A DNA stretch of 64,000 nucleotides. It comes from Alcaligenes sp. SDU_A2. Its GTDB lineage: Bacteria; Pseudomonadota; Gammaproteobacteria; Burkholderiales; Burkholderiaceae_B. The stretch covers positions 2,542,001-2,606,000 of the forward strand of contig NZ_CP151273.1 of the NCBI RefSeq assembly GCF_038237375.1, given 5' to 3'. The notes beneath the pieces were generated by a model, which ran no database searches, was not told the DNA's origin, and saw only the letters and a program-made list of their open reading frames with translations. The translations under genes were made by a program, and so were the position numbers. Shown here piece after piece: positions 30,018 to 40,000 of the stretch. Position 1 is the first letter of the stretch. The number at the start of each line of letters is the position of its first letter.

Positions 30018-30742
30018 GAGGATAGGGTGCGACGCCGATCTTCCAGACGCGTCAGACACTTTTGCAGAAAACGGAAAATATGGGTGGAACGCGCCACCGT
30101 GACGCGAGGCAGATCAAACAGATCATCATCGGCACGCGCCAAGCCCCGATTGGTGGTGGTGGCGTTGTCATAACCGGCCTGACGCACCAATTCGCGGATT
30201 GCCCTGGTCTGATCCCCATAGGGATAGCAGAATGCATTGACCTCGACCTGCAACAGATCTTGCAGCTCCTTGCGGGACTGAACGATCTGATAATGCGCTA
30301 TTTCGGAAGAAACATCGGTCAGATGCACATGATCCAGCGTATGCGATCCTGCCTCGTGCCCCGCCGCCACCCAGGCACGCAGTTCGGGCAGAGACATCAG
30401 GCCGGAGTGCGGTACACCCTTGGGCTGATCCCAAAAGTTGGAACCATCCAGATGCCTCGTCACGATGTAGTTAGTCGCGGTAAAGCCCAGTTCGTCCAGC
30501 ACCGGCATGGCATTCTGGAACACGTTGCGGTAGCCGTCGTCAAAGCTGATGCCCACGACTTTGCCCTGTTTTTCGCCACGCAAATACGGCATGAGCTGGG
30601 CCATGGACAAGCCGCGATAACCCAAACGCTTCAACCAGGTCATCTGGCGGCGAAAGTCGGTGGGATGCACGGTCAGGCCCCGGTAAGGCGAACCTTTGGG
30701 TGCCGGCACCCCGATCTGATGATACATAAGGATGGGAATCAT
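30014..30742 (-). CDS. Polysaccharide deacetylase family protein (NodB homology), copy 1
   Basis: The protein has 242 residues from the ATG at 30742. The NodB/CE4 motifs are present: motif 1 ISFDDGYRNVF (the two Asp), motif 2 AGSHTLDHVHL (His-x3-His metal ligands), and motif 3 CYPYGD. No signal peptide is visible, so it should act in the cytoplasm on a nascent glycan or nucleotide/lipid-linked sugar. CE4 enzymes remove N-acetyl groups from amino sugars. It lies between a GT2 and a GT4 gene in the LPS-type cluster and is translationally coupled to the latter. Confidence 0.86.
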   Translation of the reverse strand: MIPILMYHQIGVPAPKGSPYRGLTVHPTDFRRQMTWLKRLGYRGLSMAQLMPYLRGEKQGKVVGISFDDGYRNVFQNAMPVLDELGFTATNYIVTRHLDGSNFWDQPKGVPHSGLMSLPELRAWVAAGHEAGSHTLDHVHLTDVSSEIAHYQIVQSRKELQDLLQVEVNAFCYPYGDQTRAIRELVRQAGYDNATTTNRGLARADDDLFDLPRVTVARSTHIFRFLQKCLTRLEDRRRTLSS

Positions 30743-30759
30743 AGCGGCATTATAAGCAG

Positions 30760-31554
30760 CTATTTTCTGCCCTGGCGTGTGTAGTACCAAAGCTTGCTGT
30801 AACGAAATAAGCTGCCCGACGCGGCCATGCAAGCCAGGATAAAGCCCTGCGCTCCATCCATAAAACCACGCCGCACGACGTAATGGCGCAAAAAAGTCCA
30901 GATGGCGTGGCCAGCAATCCCCGGCACACTGGTGGTCTTACCACGCGCCTGCATATGAAGCGCCGCCTCGGTCGAATACGCATTGATCTTGGCGATGAAC
31001 ACTTCCAGGCTGGCATACGGGTAATGCAAAAAATGCCCGTCCAAAATCGCCACCGGCTGATCGGTCTGAACGCTCTCGTGAACTTTGACGTCCTTGAAAC
31101 GTGCCGTCCCGCGCCGGAACAAACGCAGTACTCGGTCTGGCCACCAACCGCTGTGCCGTATCCACCGACCCGCAAATTCGGACAGGCGGGCGATACGGTA
31201 GGCCGTGGCGCGCGGGTTGTCCAGCTCCTGCAATATCAACTGCGCCAATTCGGGGGTGACACGTTCGTCCGCATCGATCGATAGCACCCAGTCGCCTGTG
31301 GCCAGATCCAAAGCCCGATTTTTTTGCGGGCCGAATCCGGGCCAGTCGTTTGTAACACTGACCTTGGCACCCAGGCTGCGAGCTATGTCTACCGTGCGAT
31401 CCGTGCTGCCGGAATCCAGCACAATGATTTCGTCGGCAAACGCCACCGATTCCAGGCATGCCTGGATATGCGCCTGTTCGTTCTTGGTAATCAGGATGAC
31501 GGACAGGCGCGCAGCCTTGCCCGCGGCTACTTCTGGCGTTGCCGGCGTCGCCAT
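30760..31554 (-). CDS. Glycosyltransferase family 2 (WaaE/LgtF-like)
   Basis: The protein has 264 residues from the ATG at 31554, with AGGTGG upstream. The GT-A fold is clear: LSVILITKNEQAHIQACLES near the start, ADEIIVLDSGSTDRTVDIAR, GPQKNRALDLATGDWVLSID, and the metal-binding DADERV. The pattern matches the WaaE/LgtF family, which adds a beta-1,4-glucose to heptose I of the LPS inner core. It overlaps the end of the second deacetylase gene by 28 bp. The C-terminal part (TFLRHYVVRRGFMDGAQGFI) is also typical of WaaE. Confidence 0.85.
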   Translation of the reverse strand: MATPATPEVAAGKAARLSVILITKNEQAHIQACLESVAFADEIIVLDSGSTDRTVDIARSLGAKVSVTNDWPGFGPQKNRALDLATGDWVLSIDADERVTPELAQLILQELDNPRATAYRIARLSEFAGRWIRHSGWWPDRVLRLFRRGTARFKDVKVHESVQTDQPVAILDGHFLHYPYASLEVFIAKINAYSTEAALHMQARGKTTSVPGIAGHAIWTFLRHYVVRRGFMDGAQGFILACMAASGSLFRYSKLWYYTRQGRK

Positions 31555-32366
31555 GCTTTCCACCTGTTGAAAATAGGACCAATAAGCGGATGCACGGCCA
31601 CGTTCAGCCGCCGCCCTACCGATGCGCCGCTGGTATCACGCACGGCAAAGCGGTAGATGTGCAAAGGATCGGTACCGGGCTGGTTGGAGCCAAACGCCCG
31701 CGTCGTATACAAATAACGGAAACCGGCCTGCTGGGCAATTTGTACGTAATCCGGGTCGAAATAGCCTTGCGGCCAGCAGAACTGATCCGACACAGAGCCC
31801 AAATTATCGATCAGGCTCTGGCGCGACTGCGCCAGCTCCCAACGCATCTTGTCGTTTTTCTGGGCGCGCAACTCGCCCAGATCCCAGCGCGTATGGGTGT
31901 GAGTATGGCTATGAAATTCAAATACCCCCTCGTGCTGCATGGCTCGGATTTCGCTCCAGCGCAAGATGACCTCATCGCTACGGCCAGCGGCAATGCGGGC
32001 CTCGCATTCGCGATGATCGGGACATTCGGGCACCTCGCCCTGGCCGGCATGCAAACGCACCGGGCCGTCGTTGACCCAGGAGGTCACCACAAAAATAACA
32101 GCGTTAAAGCCATATTTCTTGAGCAAGGGATACGCATAGACATAGTTGTCCAGATAACCGTCATCGAAAGTGATAAGGACCGACTTGCGCGGTACGCCCT
32201 GCCCTTGCAGATGACCGACAAACTGCTCCGTCGTCAAGCTGGTCCAGCCATGGCGCTTGAGCCATTGCAGATGCTGCTCGAAGTGTTCGGGAGACGCATT
32301 AATCATGCCGCCTTGTGGCGTGACATGGTGATACATCATCACCGGCACGGTGGTGGCCATTCTCAT
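31527..32366 (-). CDS. Polysaccharide deacetylase family protein (NodB homology), copy 2
   Basis: The protein has 279 residues from the ATG at 32366 (AAGGA 9 bp upstream), overlapping the stop of the GT4 gene by ATGA. The CE4 motifs are LITFDDGYLDNY, FEFHSHTHTHTRWD and CWPQGYFD. Relative to copy 1 it has an insertion (VNDGPVRLHAGQGEVPECPD and on) between the first two motifs, so it is a distant paralog and not a recent duplicate. No signal peptide is seen. It presumably deacetylates an amino sugar in LPS core or another surface glycan. Confidence 0.86.
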   Translation of the reverse strand: MRMATTVPVMMYHHVTPQGGMINASPEHFEQHLQWLKRHGWTSLTTEQFVGHLQGQGVPRKSVLITFDDGYLDNYVYAYPLLKKYGFNAVIFVVTSWVNDGPVRLHAGQGEVPECPDHRECEARIAAGRSDEVILRWSEIRAMQHEGVFEFHSHTHTHTRWDLGELRAQKNDKMRWELAQSRQSLIDNLGSVSDQFCWPQGYFDPDYVQIAQQAGFRYLYTTRAFGSNQPGTDPLHIYRFAVRDTSGASVGRRLNVAVHPLIGPIFNRWKAWRRRQRQK

Positions 32367-33469
32367 TTCTGTAATTCCTTGAGCCAGCGCAGATATGCGC
32401 CTTCCAGACGGTCACCCATCGCCGTGGGCGTAAATCGGTCATTGCTGCGGCAAAAGTCGCGTCCGGCTGCGCCCATCGCCTGACGCCGAGCCGGATCAAG
32501 GATCAGGCTTTCCAGCGCCTGAGTCAACGCCGCAATATCGTGCAAGGGCACCAGCAAGCCGCTTTGTCCCTCCAGCATCATCTCCGGCACACCGCCCACC
32601 CGGGTGCCGACTACCGGCAAACCGGCGCTGCCGGCTTCGACAAACACCGTGCCTGACGCTTCCATATGGGTCGCCAAGGCAAAAACATCCAGATTAGGCA
32701 GCAACGAAGGCACGTCAGAGCGAGGGCCCAGCAAGTGAACACGCCCAAGCAGGCCTTGTTCGACCACCAGTGTCTGCAACTCTTGCATGCCAGGTGAACC
32801 GCCCCCCACCAGAACCAGATGCAGGTGTGGATACGTGGCCAGCAGCGGCTGCATGGCTGCAATCAGTTCGCGATGTCCTTTTTCGCGCCGCAACACAGCG
32901 ACACAACCGACCAGCACAGTATCGGATGCCAAGCTCAGCTGCGCCCGCAGATCGAGCGCGGGCGCGGCATCGATCACCGCAGGATCGACACAGGGATAGA
33001 CCACATCCACCGCCCCCGGCTTGACGCCGCGCTGGATCATATGCTGGCGCACATACTCGCTGGGGGTGATGACACGTTTGGGCACGATGGTATAAGACAG
33101 CAAAGAACCGACCTTCTTGGCCAAGTGCCGCGTGCGCACGATCAGGGGGGTGCCGGCCAGCCGCCCTGCCACGCCGGCCAGCATGGCGTCGCGTCGACTG
33201 TGGCTGTTGAGCACATCGAAACGGCCATTGCGCAATACGCGCCGTAACTGACACACGCCGCGCAGGTAATTGCGCGTGCCGTCCATATACAAGGTATGAA
33301 CGACAAAGCCTTCATCGCGCAGCCGCGCAGTCAGTTGGGCATGCGGCTGACACGCTGCCTCTACGTGGTGGCCGCGTTCGCGCAATATGCGCATCGCGCG
33401 CAAGATATAGTTTTCCTGCCCGCCAAAGCTAGTCGCGGCTTCTGAATGCAAAATGCGCAAGGGCGTCAT
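32363..33469 (-). CDS. Glycosyltransferase family 4
   Basis: The protein has 368 residues; its ATG at 33469 overlaps the stop of dnaE (ATGA). It opens with RILHSEAATSFGGQENYILR, a GT4 glycine-rich loop. The C-terminal domain has VAVLRREKGHRELIAAM, the EX7E region FALATHMEASGTVFVEAGSA, and GLPVVGTRVGGVPEMMLEGQ. It is the first of six glycan genes in tight succession after dnaE. The sugar donor is unknown. Confidence 0.85.
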   Translation of the reverse strand: MTPLRILHSEAATSFGGQENYILRAMRILRERGHHVEAACQPHAQLTARLRDEGFVVHTLYMDGTRNYLRGVCQLRRVLRNGRFDVLNSHSRRDAMLAGVAGRLAGTPLIVRTRHLAKKVGSLLSYTIVPKRVITPSEYVRQHMIQRGVKPGAVDVVYPCVDPAVIDAAPALDLRAQLSLASDTVLVGCVAVLRREKGHRELIAAMQPLLATYPHLHLVLVGGGSPGMQELQTLVVEQGLLGRVHLLGPRSDVPSLLPNLDVFALATHMEASGTVFVEAGSAGLPVVGTRVGGVPEMMLEGQSGLLVPLHDIAALTQALESLILDPARRQAMGAAGRDFCRSNDRFTPTAMGDRLEGAYLRWLKELQK

Positions 33470-36400
33470 CGGTAGCTGATCTCCACTTCGCTGCTAGCGT
33501 CCCATTGCTCCAGTTGCTCCAGCATGGCATCGGCCAAACGCACGCGCCATTCGTTACCCAGTTGAATGACACACTCGTAGTCAGGCCGCTGCAACTGCAC
33601 CTGCACCGCCACCCCGCCACCTTCCTGGGCACGGTGCGGGGCAAGCAAAGCCTGCAAGCGCGCGGCATCGGCCTTGTCGCCCAGCACGATGCTCAGGCAA
33701 CTGGCGCGTGTCTCGCGGGCCAATTGCAGATCGAAGATGGCATCGGCCGTTACCCGCAATCCCCCGGTATAGTCATCGTTGCTGACTTTGCCCTGGATAA
33801 TGACCAGTTGGTCTTCTTTAAGACGCTGACGGTGTTCCTCGAACAATTCGTTAAAAATCGCCACTTCCACCTGGGCCGAACCATCGTCCAACATGGCATA
33901 CAGCATCTTGCCGCGTCGCGTCATGCGTACCCGCACCGCTGACAACACCCCCGCAAACCACTGAGGGCTGCGCGATGCCTCCAGCCGAGCTAAGGGCGTA
34001 GGCGCAAAACGGCGCACTTCGTCGCGCCAGGCATCGAACAGATGACCGCTAAAGTAAAAGCCCAACGCTGTTTTTTCCTGGCGCAGTCTGTCCTGCAGAC
34101 TCCAGGGCGCGACCTTGGCCACTTCGCCCTCGACGATATCGTCCGAGTCATCGGCAAATAAAGAGCACTGATTGGCGCTGCGCTCGGCCTGTTCAGCCGC
34201 TTCCACGGCGGCACCGATCGTGGCCAGCAGGGCGGCGCGATTATCGTCGATGCCGTCAAAGGCACCGGCCCGCACCAAGGCTTCGATGGTGCGCTTGTTG
34301 ACCTGATGACGGTCCACCCGGCGACAAAAATCAAACAGGCTCTTGAATGGCCCCTCTGCTTTACGTGCCTGGACAATCGCCTCGACCGCCGCCTGACCCG
34401 TGCCCTTGACCGCACCCAAGCCGTAGCGCATGGTGCGCGGCGGCAGACCCTGGGCGGTATAGCTGTCCTGCACCGGCTCAAAACGATAATTGGACGCATT
34501 GATGTCCGGCGGCAACACCTGCACACCGTTGGCCAGCGCGTCTTTCCAGAAGATCTGCACCTTGTCGGTATCGTCCATATCCGATAACAAAGTGGCAGCC
34601 AGGAACTCGGCCGGATGATGGGCCTTGAGCCAGGCGGTCTGGTAGGCAATCAGTGCATAAGCGGCCGAGTGACTCTTGTTAAAGCCATAGCCGGCGAATT
34701 TTTCCATCAGGTCGAACAGTTTGACCGCCAGTTCTGGATCGTGCCCCTTCTTGACCGCCCCTGCCTCGAACAATTCGCGGTGCTTGGCCATTTCCTCGGG
34801 TTTTTTCTTGCCCATGGCACGTCGCAGCAAGTCGGCACCACCCAGCGAGTAGCCACCGATGATCTGCGAGATCAGCATGACCTGTTCCTGGTAGACGATC
34901 ACCCCGTACGTGCTGCTCAGGGTGCTTTCCAGGTCCGGATGGAAATAATCCACCTCGGCACGACCGTGCTTGCGGTTGACAAAATCAACCACCATGCCCG
35001 ACTCCAGCGGCCCTGGGCGATACAAGGCCAGCATGGCGATAATGTCCTCAAAGGTGGACGGGCGCAGGCTGCGCAAGAGCTCTTTCATGCCACGCGATTC
35101 CAGCTGGAACACGGCCGTGGTGTTGCCTTCGCACAGCAACTTGTAGGACGCGTCGTCATCCAGCGGCAAGGCCATGATGTCAAAGTCGCGCTTGTCCGCA
35201 TTGAACTGCCGCACATAGCGCACGGCCCAATCCAGAATGGTCAGGTTACGCAAGCCCAGAAAGTCGAATTTGACCAGGCCGGCTGCTTCCACATCGTCCT
35301 TGTCATACTGCGAGACGGCGTTGGCATCCGGGCCGGACTGAGCATACAAGGGGCAAAAATCGATCAGCTTGCCCGGCGCGATCAGCACGCCCCCGGCGTG
35401 CATGCCCACGCTGCGCGTCAGACCTTCCAGGGGCTTGGCCAGATCGATCAGGGCCTTGACCTCTTCGTCGTTCTCGTAGCGTTCGCGAAAGGCAGGCTCA
35501 TCAGCCAGGGCCCGCTCCAGCGTCCAGGGGTCAGCGGGGTTGAACGGGATCAGCTTGGACAGGCCATCGCACATGCTGTAGGGCAGCTCCAGCACCCGAC
35601 CCACGTCGCGCACCACAGCTTTCGCTCCCAGGGTGCCGAAAGTGGCAATCTGGCTGACGGCCTGACGGCCATATTTTTCCTTTACATAGTCGATGACGCG
35701 TTCGCGGTTGTCCTGGCAAAAGTCCACATCGAAGTCAGGCATGGAAACCCGTTCGGGATTCAGGAAGCGCTCGAACAGCAAGTCGTAGCGCAGCGGGTCC
35801 AGGTCCGTAATACCCAGACTGTATGCCACCAAAGACCCCGCCCCCGAACCACGGCCCGGCCCCACCGGCACGCCATTGTGCTTGCCCCAGTTGATGAAGT
35901 CGGCCACGATCAGAAAGTAACCAGGGAAACCCATGGAAATAATGGTGTTGCACTCCCAGGTCAAACGCTCCTGGTAGGTGGGATACTGGGCCTGCCGTTC
36001 GGCCTGATCCGGATACAGCTGTTCCATGCGTTTGGCCAGACCTTCCTGGGCCTGATGCACCAGAAAATCGTCCAGCGTCATGCCGTCGGGAGTGGGAAAA
36101 TCAGGCAGATAGGGTTTGCCCAGCTCCATTTCCAGATTACAGCGCTTGGCGATCTCCAGCGTATTTTCCAGGGCCGAAGGCACATCGGCAAAACGCCGCG
36201 CCATCTCGTCCGAATCCAGAAAATACTGCTCGGGCGTAAAGCGTTTGACACGCTTGGGATTAGCCAGCTGTTCGCCTTCTGCAATGCAAACCCGCACTTC
36301 GTGGGCGCGAAAATCTTCGGCGTCCACGAACTGAATAGGATGGGTCGCCACCACCGGCAAATCCAGCTCGGCCGCCAGACGCATGGCCGCCTGCACGTAC

Positions 36401-36942
36401 AGCTCGTCGCCATCGGCACCACTGCGTTGCAGCTCGACAAAAAACGCGTCGGGAAACAAATCGGCCCAGTAGCGTGCGCACTGACGCGCCAGTTCCATAT
36501 TGCCGGCTTCCAGGGCCTGGCCCACATCGCCCATGCGCCCGCCCGACAAGGCGATCAAACCACTGCGCCCCTGCAGCCAGGCGCGCTGCACTTCCGCCCG
36601 GCCTTTGTACTGATTGCCCAGCCAGGCCCGCGTCAAGATATCGCACAAGGCCAGATAGCCGGTCTCGTTCTGTACCAGCAAGAGCAGGCGCGCGGGTTTT
36701 TCGCGGTCATCCTCGTTCTGCAGCCAGATATCGCAACCCATGATGGCCTTGATGCCGGCTTTGCGCGCCGATCGGTAGAACTTGATCTGACCGAACAGAT
36801 TGCTCAGGTCGGTCAAGGCCAGCGCCGGCTGACCATAGGCCAGCGCTTTTTTGATCATGTCGGGAATACGGGCGATGCCGTCCACCACCGAAAACTCGGA
36901 GTGGGATCGCAAATGGACAAAAGAGGGGTGTGTTTCGCTCAT
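33466..36942 (-). CDS. dnaE: DNA polymerase III subunit alpha
   Basis: The protein has 1158 residues, the usual DnaE length. It opens with the PHP domain (FVHLRSHSEFSVVDGIARIP, residues 8-27). The polymerase palm holds the catalytic acidic motif PDFDVDFCQDNRERVIDYVK near 402, and a second Gly-rich signature GPGRGSGAGSLVAY lies near 357. The C-terminal OB-fold region starts about residue 980. It is the replicative polymerase subunit of the holoenzyme. Its stop overlaps the start of a glycosyltransferase gene, so downstream glycan genes are translationally tied to dnaE. No strong ribosome site precedes the ATG at 36942. Confidence 0.97.
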   Translation of the reverse strand: MSETHPSFVHLRSHSEFSVVDGIARIPDMIKKALAYGQPALALTDLSNLFGQIKFYRSARKAGIKAIMGCDIWLQNEDDREKPARLLLLVQNETGYLALCDILTRAWLGNQYKGRAEVQRAWLQGRSGLIALSGGRMGDVGQALEAGNMELARQCARYWADLFPDAFFVELQRSGADGDELYVQAAMRLAAELDLPVVATHPIQFVDAEDFRAHEVRVCIAEGEQLANPKRVKRFTPEQYFLDSDEMARRFADVPSALENTLEIAKRCNLEMELGKPYLPDFPTPDGMTLDDFLVHQAQEGLAKRMEQLYPDQAERQAQYPTYQERLTWECNTIISMGFPGYFLIVADFINWGKHNGVPVGPGRGSGAGSLVAYSLGITDLDPLRYDLLFERFLNPERVSMPDFDVDFCQDNRERVIDYVKEKYGRQAVSQIATFGTLGAKAVVRDVGRVLELPYSMCDGLSKLIPFNPADPWTLERALADEPAFRERYENDEEVKALIDLAKPLEGLTRSVGMHAGGVLIAPGKLIDFCPLYAQSGPDANAVSQYDKDDVEAAGLVKFDFLGLRNLTILDWAVRYVRQFNADKRDFDIMALPLDDDASYKLLCEGNTTAVFQLESRGMKELLRSLRPSTFEDIIAMLALYRPGPLESGMVVDFVNRKHGRAEVDYFHPDLESTLSSTYGVIVYQEQVMLISQIIGGYSLGGADLLRRAMGKKKPEEMAKHRELFEAGAVKKGHDPELAVKLFDLMEKFAGYGFNKSHSAAYALIAYQTAWLKAHHPAEFLAATLLSDMDDTDKVQIFWKDALANGVQVLPPDINASNYRFEPVQDSYTAQGLPPRTMRYGLGAVKGTGQAAVEAIVQARKAEGPFKSLFDFCRRVDRHQVNKRTIEALVRAGAFDGIDDNRAALLATIGAAVEAAEQAERSANQCSLFADDSDDIVEGEVAKVAPWSLQDRLRQEKTALGFYFSGHLFDAWRDEVRRFAPTPLARLEASRSPQWFAGVLSAVRVRMTRRGKMLYAMLDDGSAQVEVAIFNELFEEHRQRLKEDQLVIIQGKVSNDDYTGGLRVTADAIFDLQLARETRASCLSIVLGDKADAARLQALLAPHRAQEGGGVAVQVQLQRPDYECVIQLGNEWRVRLADAMLEQLEQWDASSEVEISYR

Positions 36943-37098
36943 TCAGGAATTGTACTGAACCCGATAAAAAATAGGTTCCTCGCCCAACACCGTGAAACAC
37001 ATCTATTGGAGTTCTGACGATTAAAATCTGCACGCGAAACGGACTCCGGGCAAGGCAAACAGGCCCTGCTTGCCTGTCTGCCCTGCCCGACTGCCCTA

Positions 37099-40000
37099 TC
37101 AACGCTGCAGCGCCGCCCAGGCTTTTTCCAGTCGCTTGACCGACACCGGCATGGGCGTGCGCAGTTCCTGTGCAAACAAAGACACGCGCAACTCCTCCAG
37201 CATCCAACGAAAATCGCGTAGGCCACTGTCCTGAGCACCTTTCAAGGCAGCCACCGCACGCTGGTACTTCAGCAGCAAAGGCGACATATCCTGCATCAGA
37301 CGCTGGTCGCGTGCCGGGTCGGCGCGCAGCTTGTCCACCCGCGCCTGCACGGCTTTCAAGTAACGCGGAAAGTGGGCCAGCTGTTTGTATTCGCTGGCCT
37401 CCAGAAAGCGCGTCGGCATCAGTGCGGCCAATTGCTGCTGTATGTCCTTCAAGGCCTCGGGGTGGGCCTTGATCTGAGCCAGCTTCTTTTGGGCCGCGCT
37501 CCACTCGATCAGAATCTGACCGGCCAGCCGTGCCACCTCCTGGGCCACCAGCCCCAGGCGGCTACGACCTTCTAGAACACGCGCTTCAAAACCGGCCTGA
37601 TCCTGAGGCCAAGGCTCCATCATGCAAGATTGCTCCAGCGCCACATCAATGATCTGTTCGCGCAATTGCTCCTGCGTACCCAGCGGTATGTACAGCATGC
37701 TGATGCGCGTCAGATCAGCAATATTCTTTTCCAGAAAACGCACCTGCTCGCGCAAGGCCAGCCTGAACAGGCAGCGCAACCCCTTGCGGTGTTCACGGCG
37801 TGCCTGTCCCGGATCATCGAACACATCCAGGTCACAGTGGGTTTTCTGGTCGATCAGCGCCGGATAGCCGATAAAGCTGCGCCCCTTGCGCTGGATCTCC
37901 ATCAGTTCGGGCAAGGCCCCGAAAGACCAGCTCGTCAACTGTTCGTGGTCCAGCACCTGCGCCACTTGTTCATCGGCTGCGGCGATCTGCTGGAACGATG
38001 CCTGAGCCTGACGGCCATGCTCGGCCTTGAGCTGATCCAGATTGCGCCCGCCCGAGAGCATGCGGCCATGATCGTCGATGACGCGAAAATTCATGAACAG
38101 GTGGGCCGGCAATGTTTCTGGCTTGAAGTCGCTGCGCTGCGGACGCTGCTTGACCTGCTCCCACATGTCCTGAGCGATCGCATCCAGCAGACTCATGCCC
38201 GGGTCGGCCGCACGATCAAACCAACGCTGATGAAAGGCGTCGGCATATTCGGGCAAAGGCACACAATGGCGACGGGTGCGCTGCGGCAAGGATTTAAGCA
38301 GAGCCAGCACTTTTTCCTTGAGCATGCCAGGCACCAGCCATTCGCAGCGCCCGGCATCGATCTGATTCAATGCAAACAGGGGCACGCTAAGCGTGACGCC
38401 ATCGCGCACCGAGCCAGGTTCGAAGTGGTAGTCCAGTGCCATCTTGACGCCCTGCCACTGCACCGAGCGCGGAAAAACTTCCGTTGTGATGCCCGCGGCG
38501 TCATGGCGCATCAGTTCATCGCGGCTCAGCTCCAGGCCCTTGGCCTGTTCCTTGGACAGACCCTTGTACCATTTTTCCAGCGTCGCGGTTTGGTAGACAT
38601 CCTGAGGGATACGCTGATCATAAAAAGCGTAGATCAGCTCTTCATCGATCAGGATATCGGGGCGGCGCGACTGATGTTCCAGGCGCTCCACCGCGGAAAT
38701 CTGCTGACGGTTATGTTTCAGGAACGGCAGGCCGGAATCAATCTCGCCCGGCACCAGGGCCTGGCGCAGGAATAGTTCGCGCGCCTGCACAGGATCGATC
38801 TTGCCAAAATGCACGCGCCGCCCGCTGTAGATCATCAAGCCATACAAGGTGGCGCGCTCGTTGGCCACCACCTGTCCAGCCTTTTTCTCCCAGCGCGGAT
38901 CGGACCAGGTCTTGCGCAGCAGATGCGCCCCCACCTTCTCGACCCAGGTGGGTTCGATGCGGGCAATGCAGCGCGCAAACAGGCGCGTGGTTTCCACCAA
39001 TTCGCCAGCCAGTATCCAGCGCCCCGCCTTCTTGGCCAGGCGGGAGCCAGGATGAATGACAAAACGCAGTTCGCGGGTACCTTGGTACAGTCCCGTCTCT
39101 TCGCTTTTCAGGCCTATATTGCCGATCAGGCCGGTCAGCAAGGCTAGATGCACCTGCTCGAAGGTGGCCGGCGAGGGATTGGCGACCCAGCGCTGCTCGT
39201 GTACCAGACTGCTCAACTGGGTATGGACATCACGCCATTCGCGTACCCGCACAGGCGAGAGCATGGCTTGCTTTAAGGCATTCATGAACTTGCGTTGCGA
39301 ACCCTGCTCGGCCGACTGTTCTTGCAACCAATTCCACAATTTGACGTAAGACAGAAACTCGGACTTGTCGTCGTTAAAACGGGCATGGGCCTGATTGGCC
39401 GCCTCGCGTTCGTGCATGGGACGGTCGCGCGGGTCCTGCACCGACATGGCGGCGGCAATGATCAGCATTTCGCTCAAACAATGCTGCTCGTGACCGGCCA
39501 GCACCATGCGGGCCACTCTGGGGTCCACGGGCAGCTTGGCCAGAGCGCGCCCGACCGGCGTCAGGCCTTGTTGTTCATCCAGCGCGCCCAGTTCCTGCAG
39601 AACCTGATAACCATCGGCAATCGCCCGCCCCGTGGGCGGCTCCACAAAGGGGAAGGTTTCCACGTCGTCCAGTCGCAGCGCCTTCATGCGCAAAATGACC
39701 GAGGCCAACGAAGAGCGCAAAATCTCGGGGTCGGTGAACGCGGGGCGGCTCTTGAAATCCTGTTCGTCATACAAGCGTATGCACACGCCCGGACCGATAC
39801 GGCCGCAACGCCCCGCCCGCTGGTTGGCGGACGCCTGGCTGATGGCCTCGATGCGCAACTGCTCGACCTTATTGCGCCAAGAATACCGCTTGATGCGCGC
39901 CAGGCCGCTGTCCACCACATAACGTATGCCGGGCACGGTCAACGATGTTTCGGCCACGTTGGTAGCCAGCACCACACGGCGCGCATTGCCCTTGGGGCGG

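Noticed and set aside
34615..37017. An 800-codon open frame on the plus strand opposite dnaE
   Set aside because: It is a mirror of the GC-rich codon pattern of dnaE on the other strand. It has no ribosome site or family features, while dnaE is certain.
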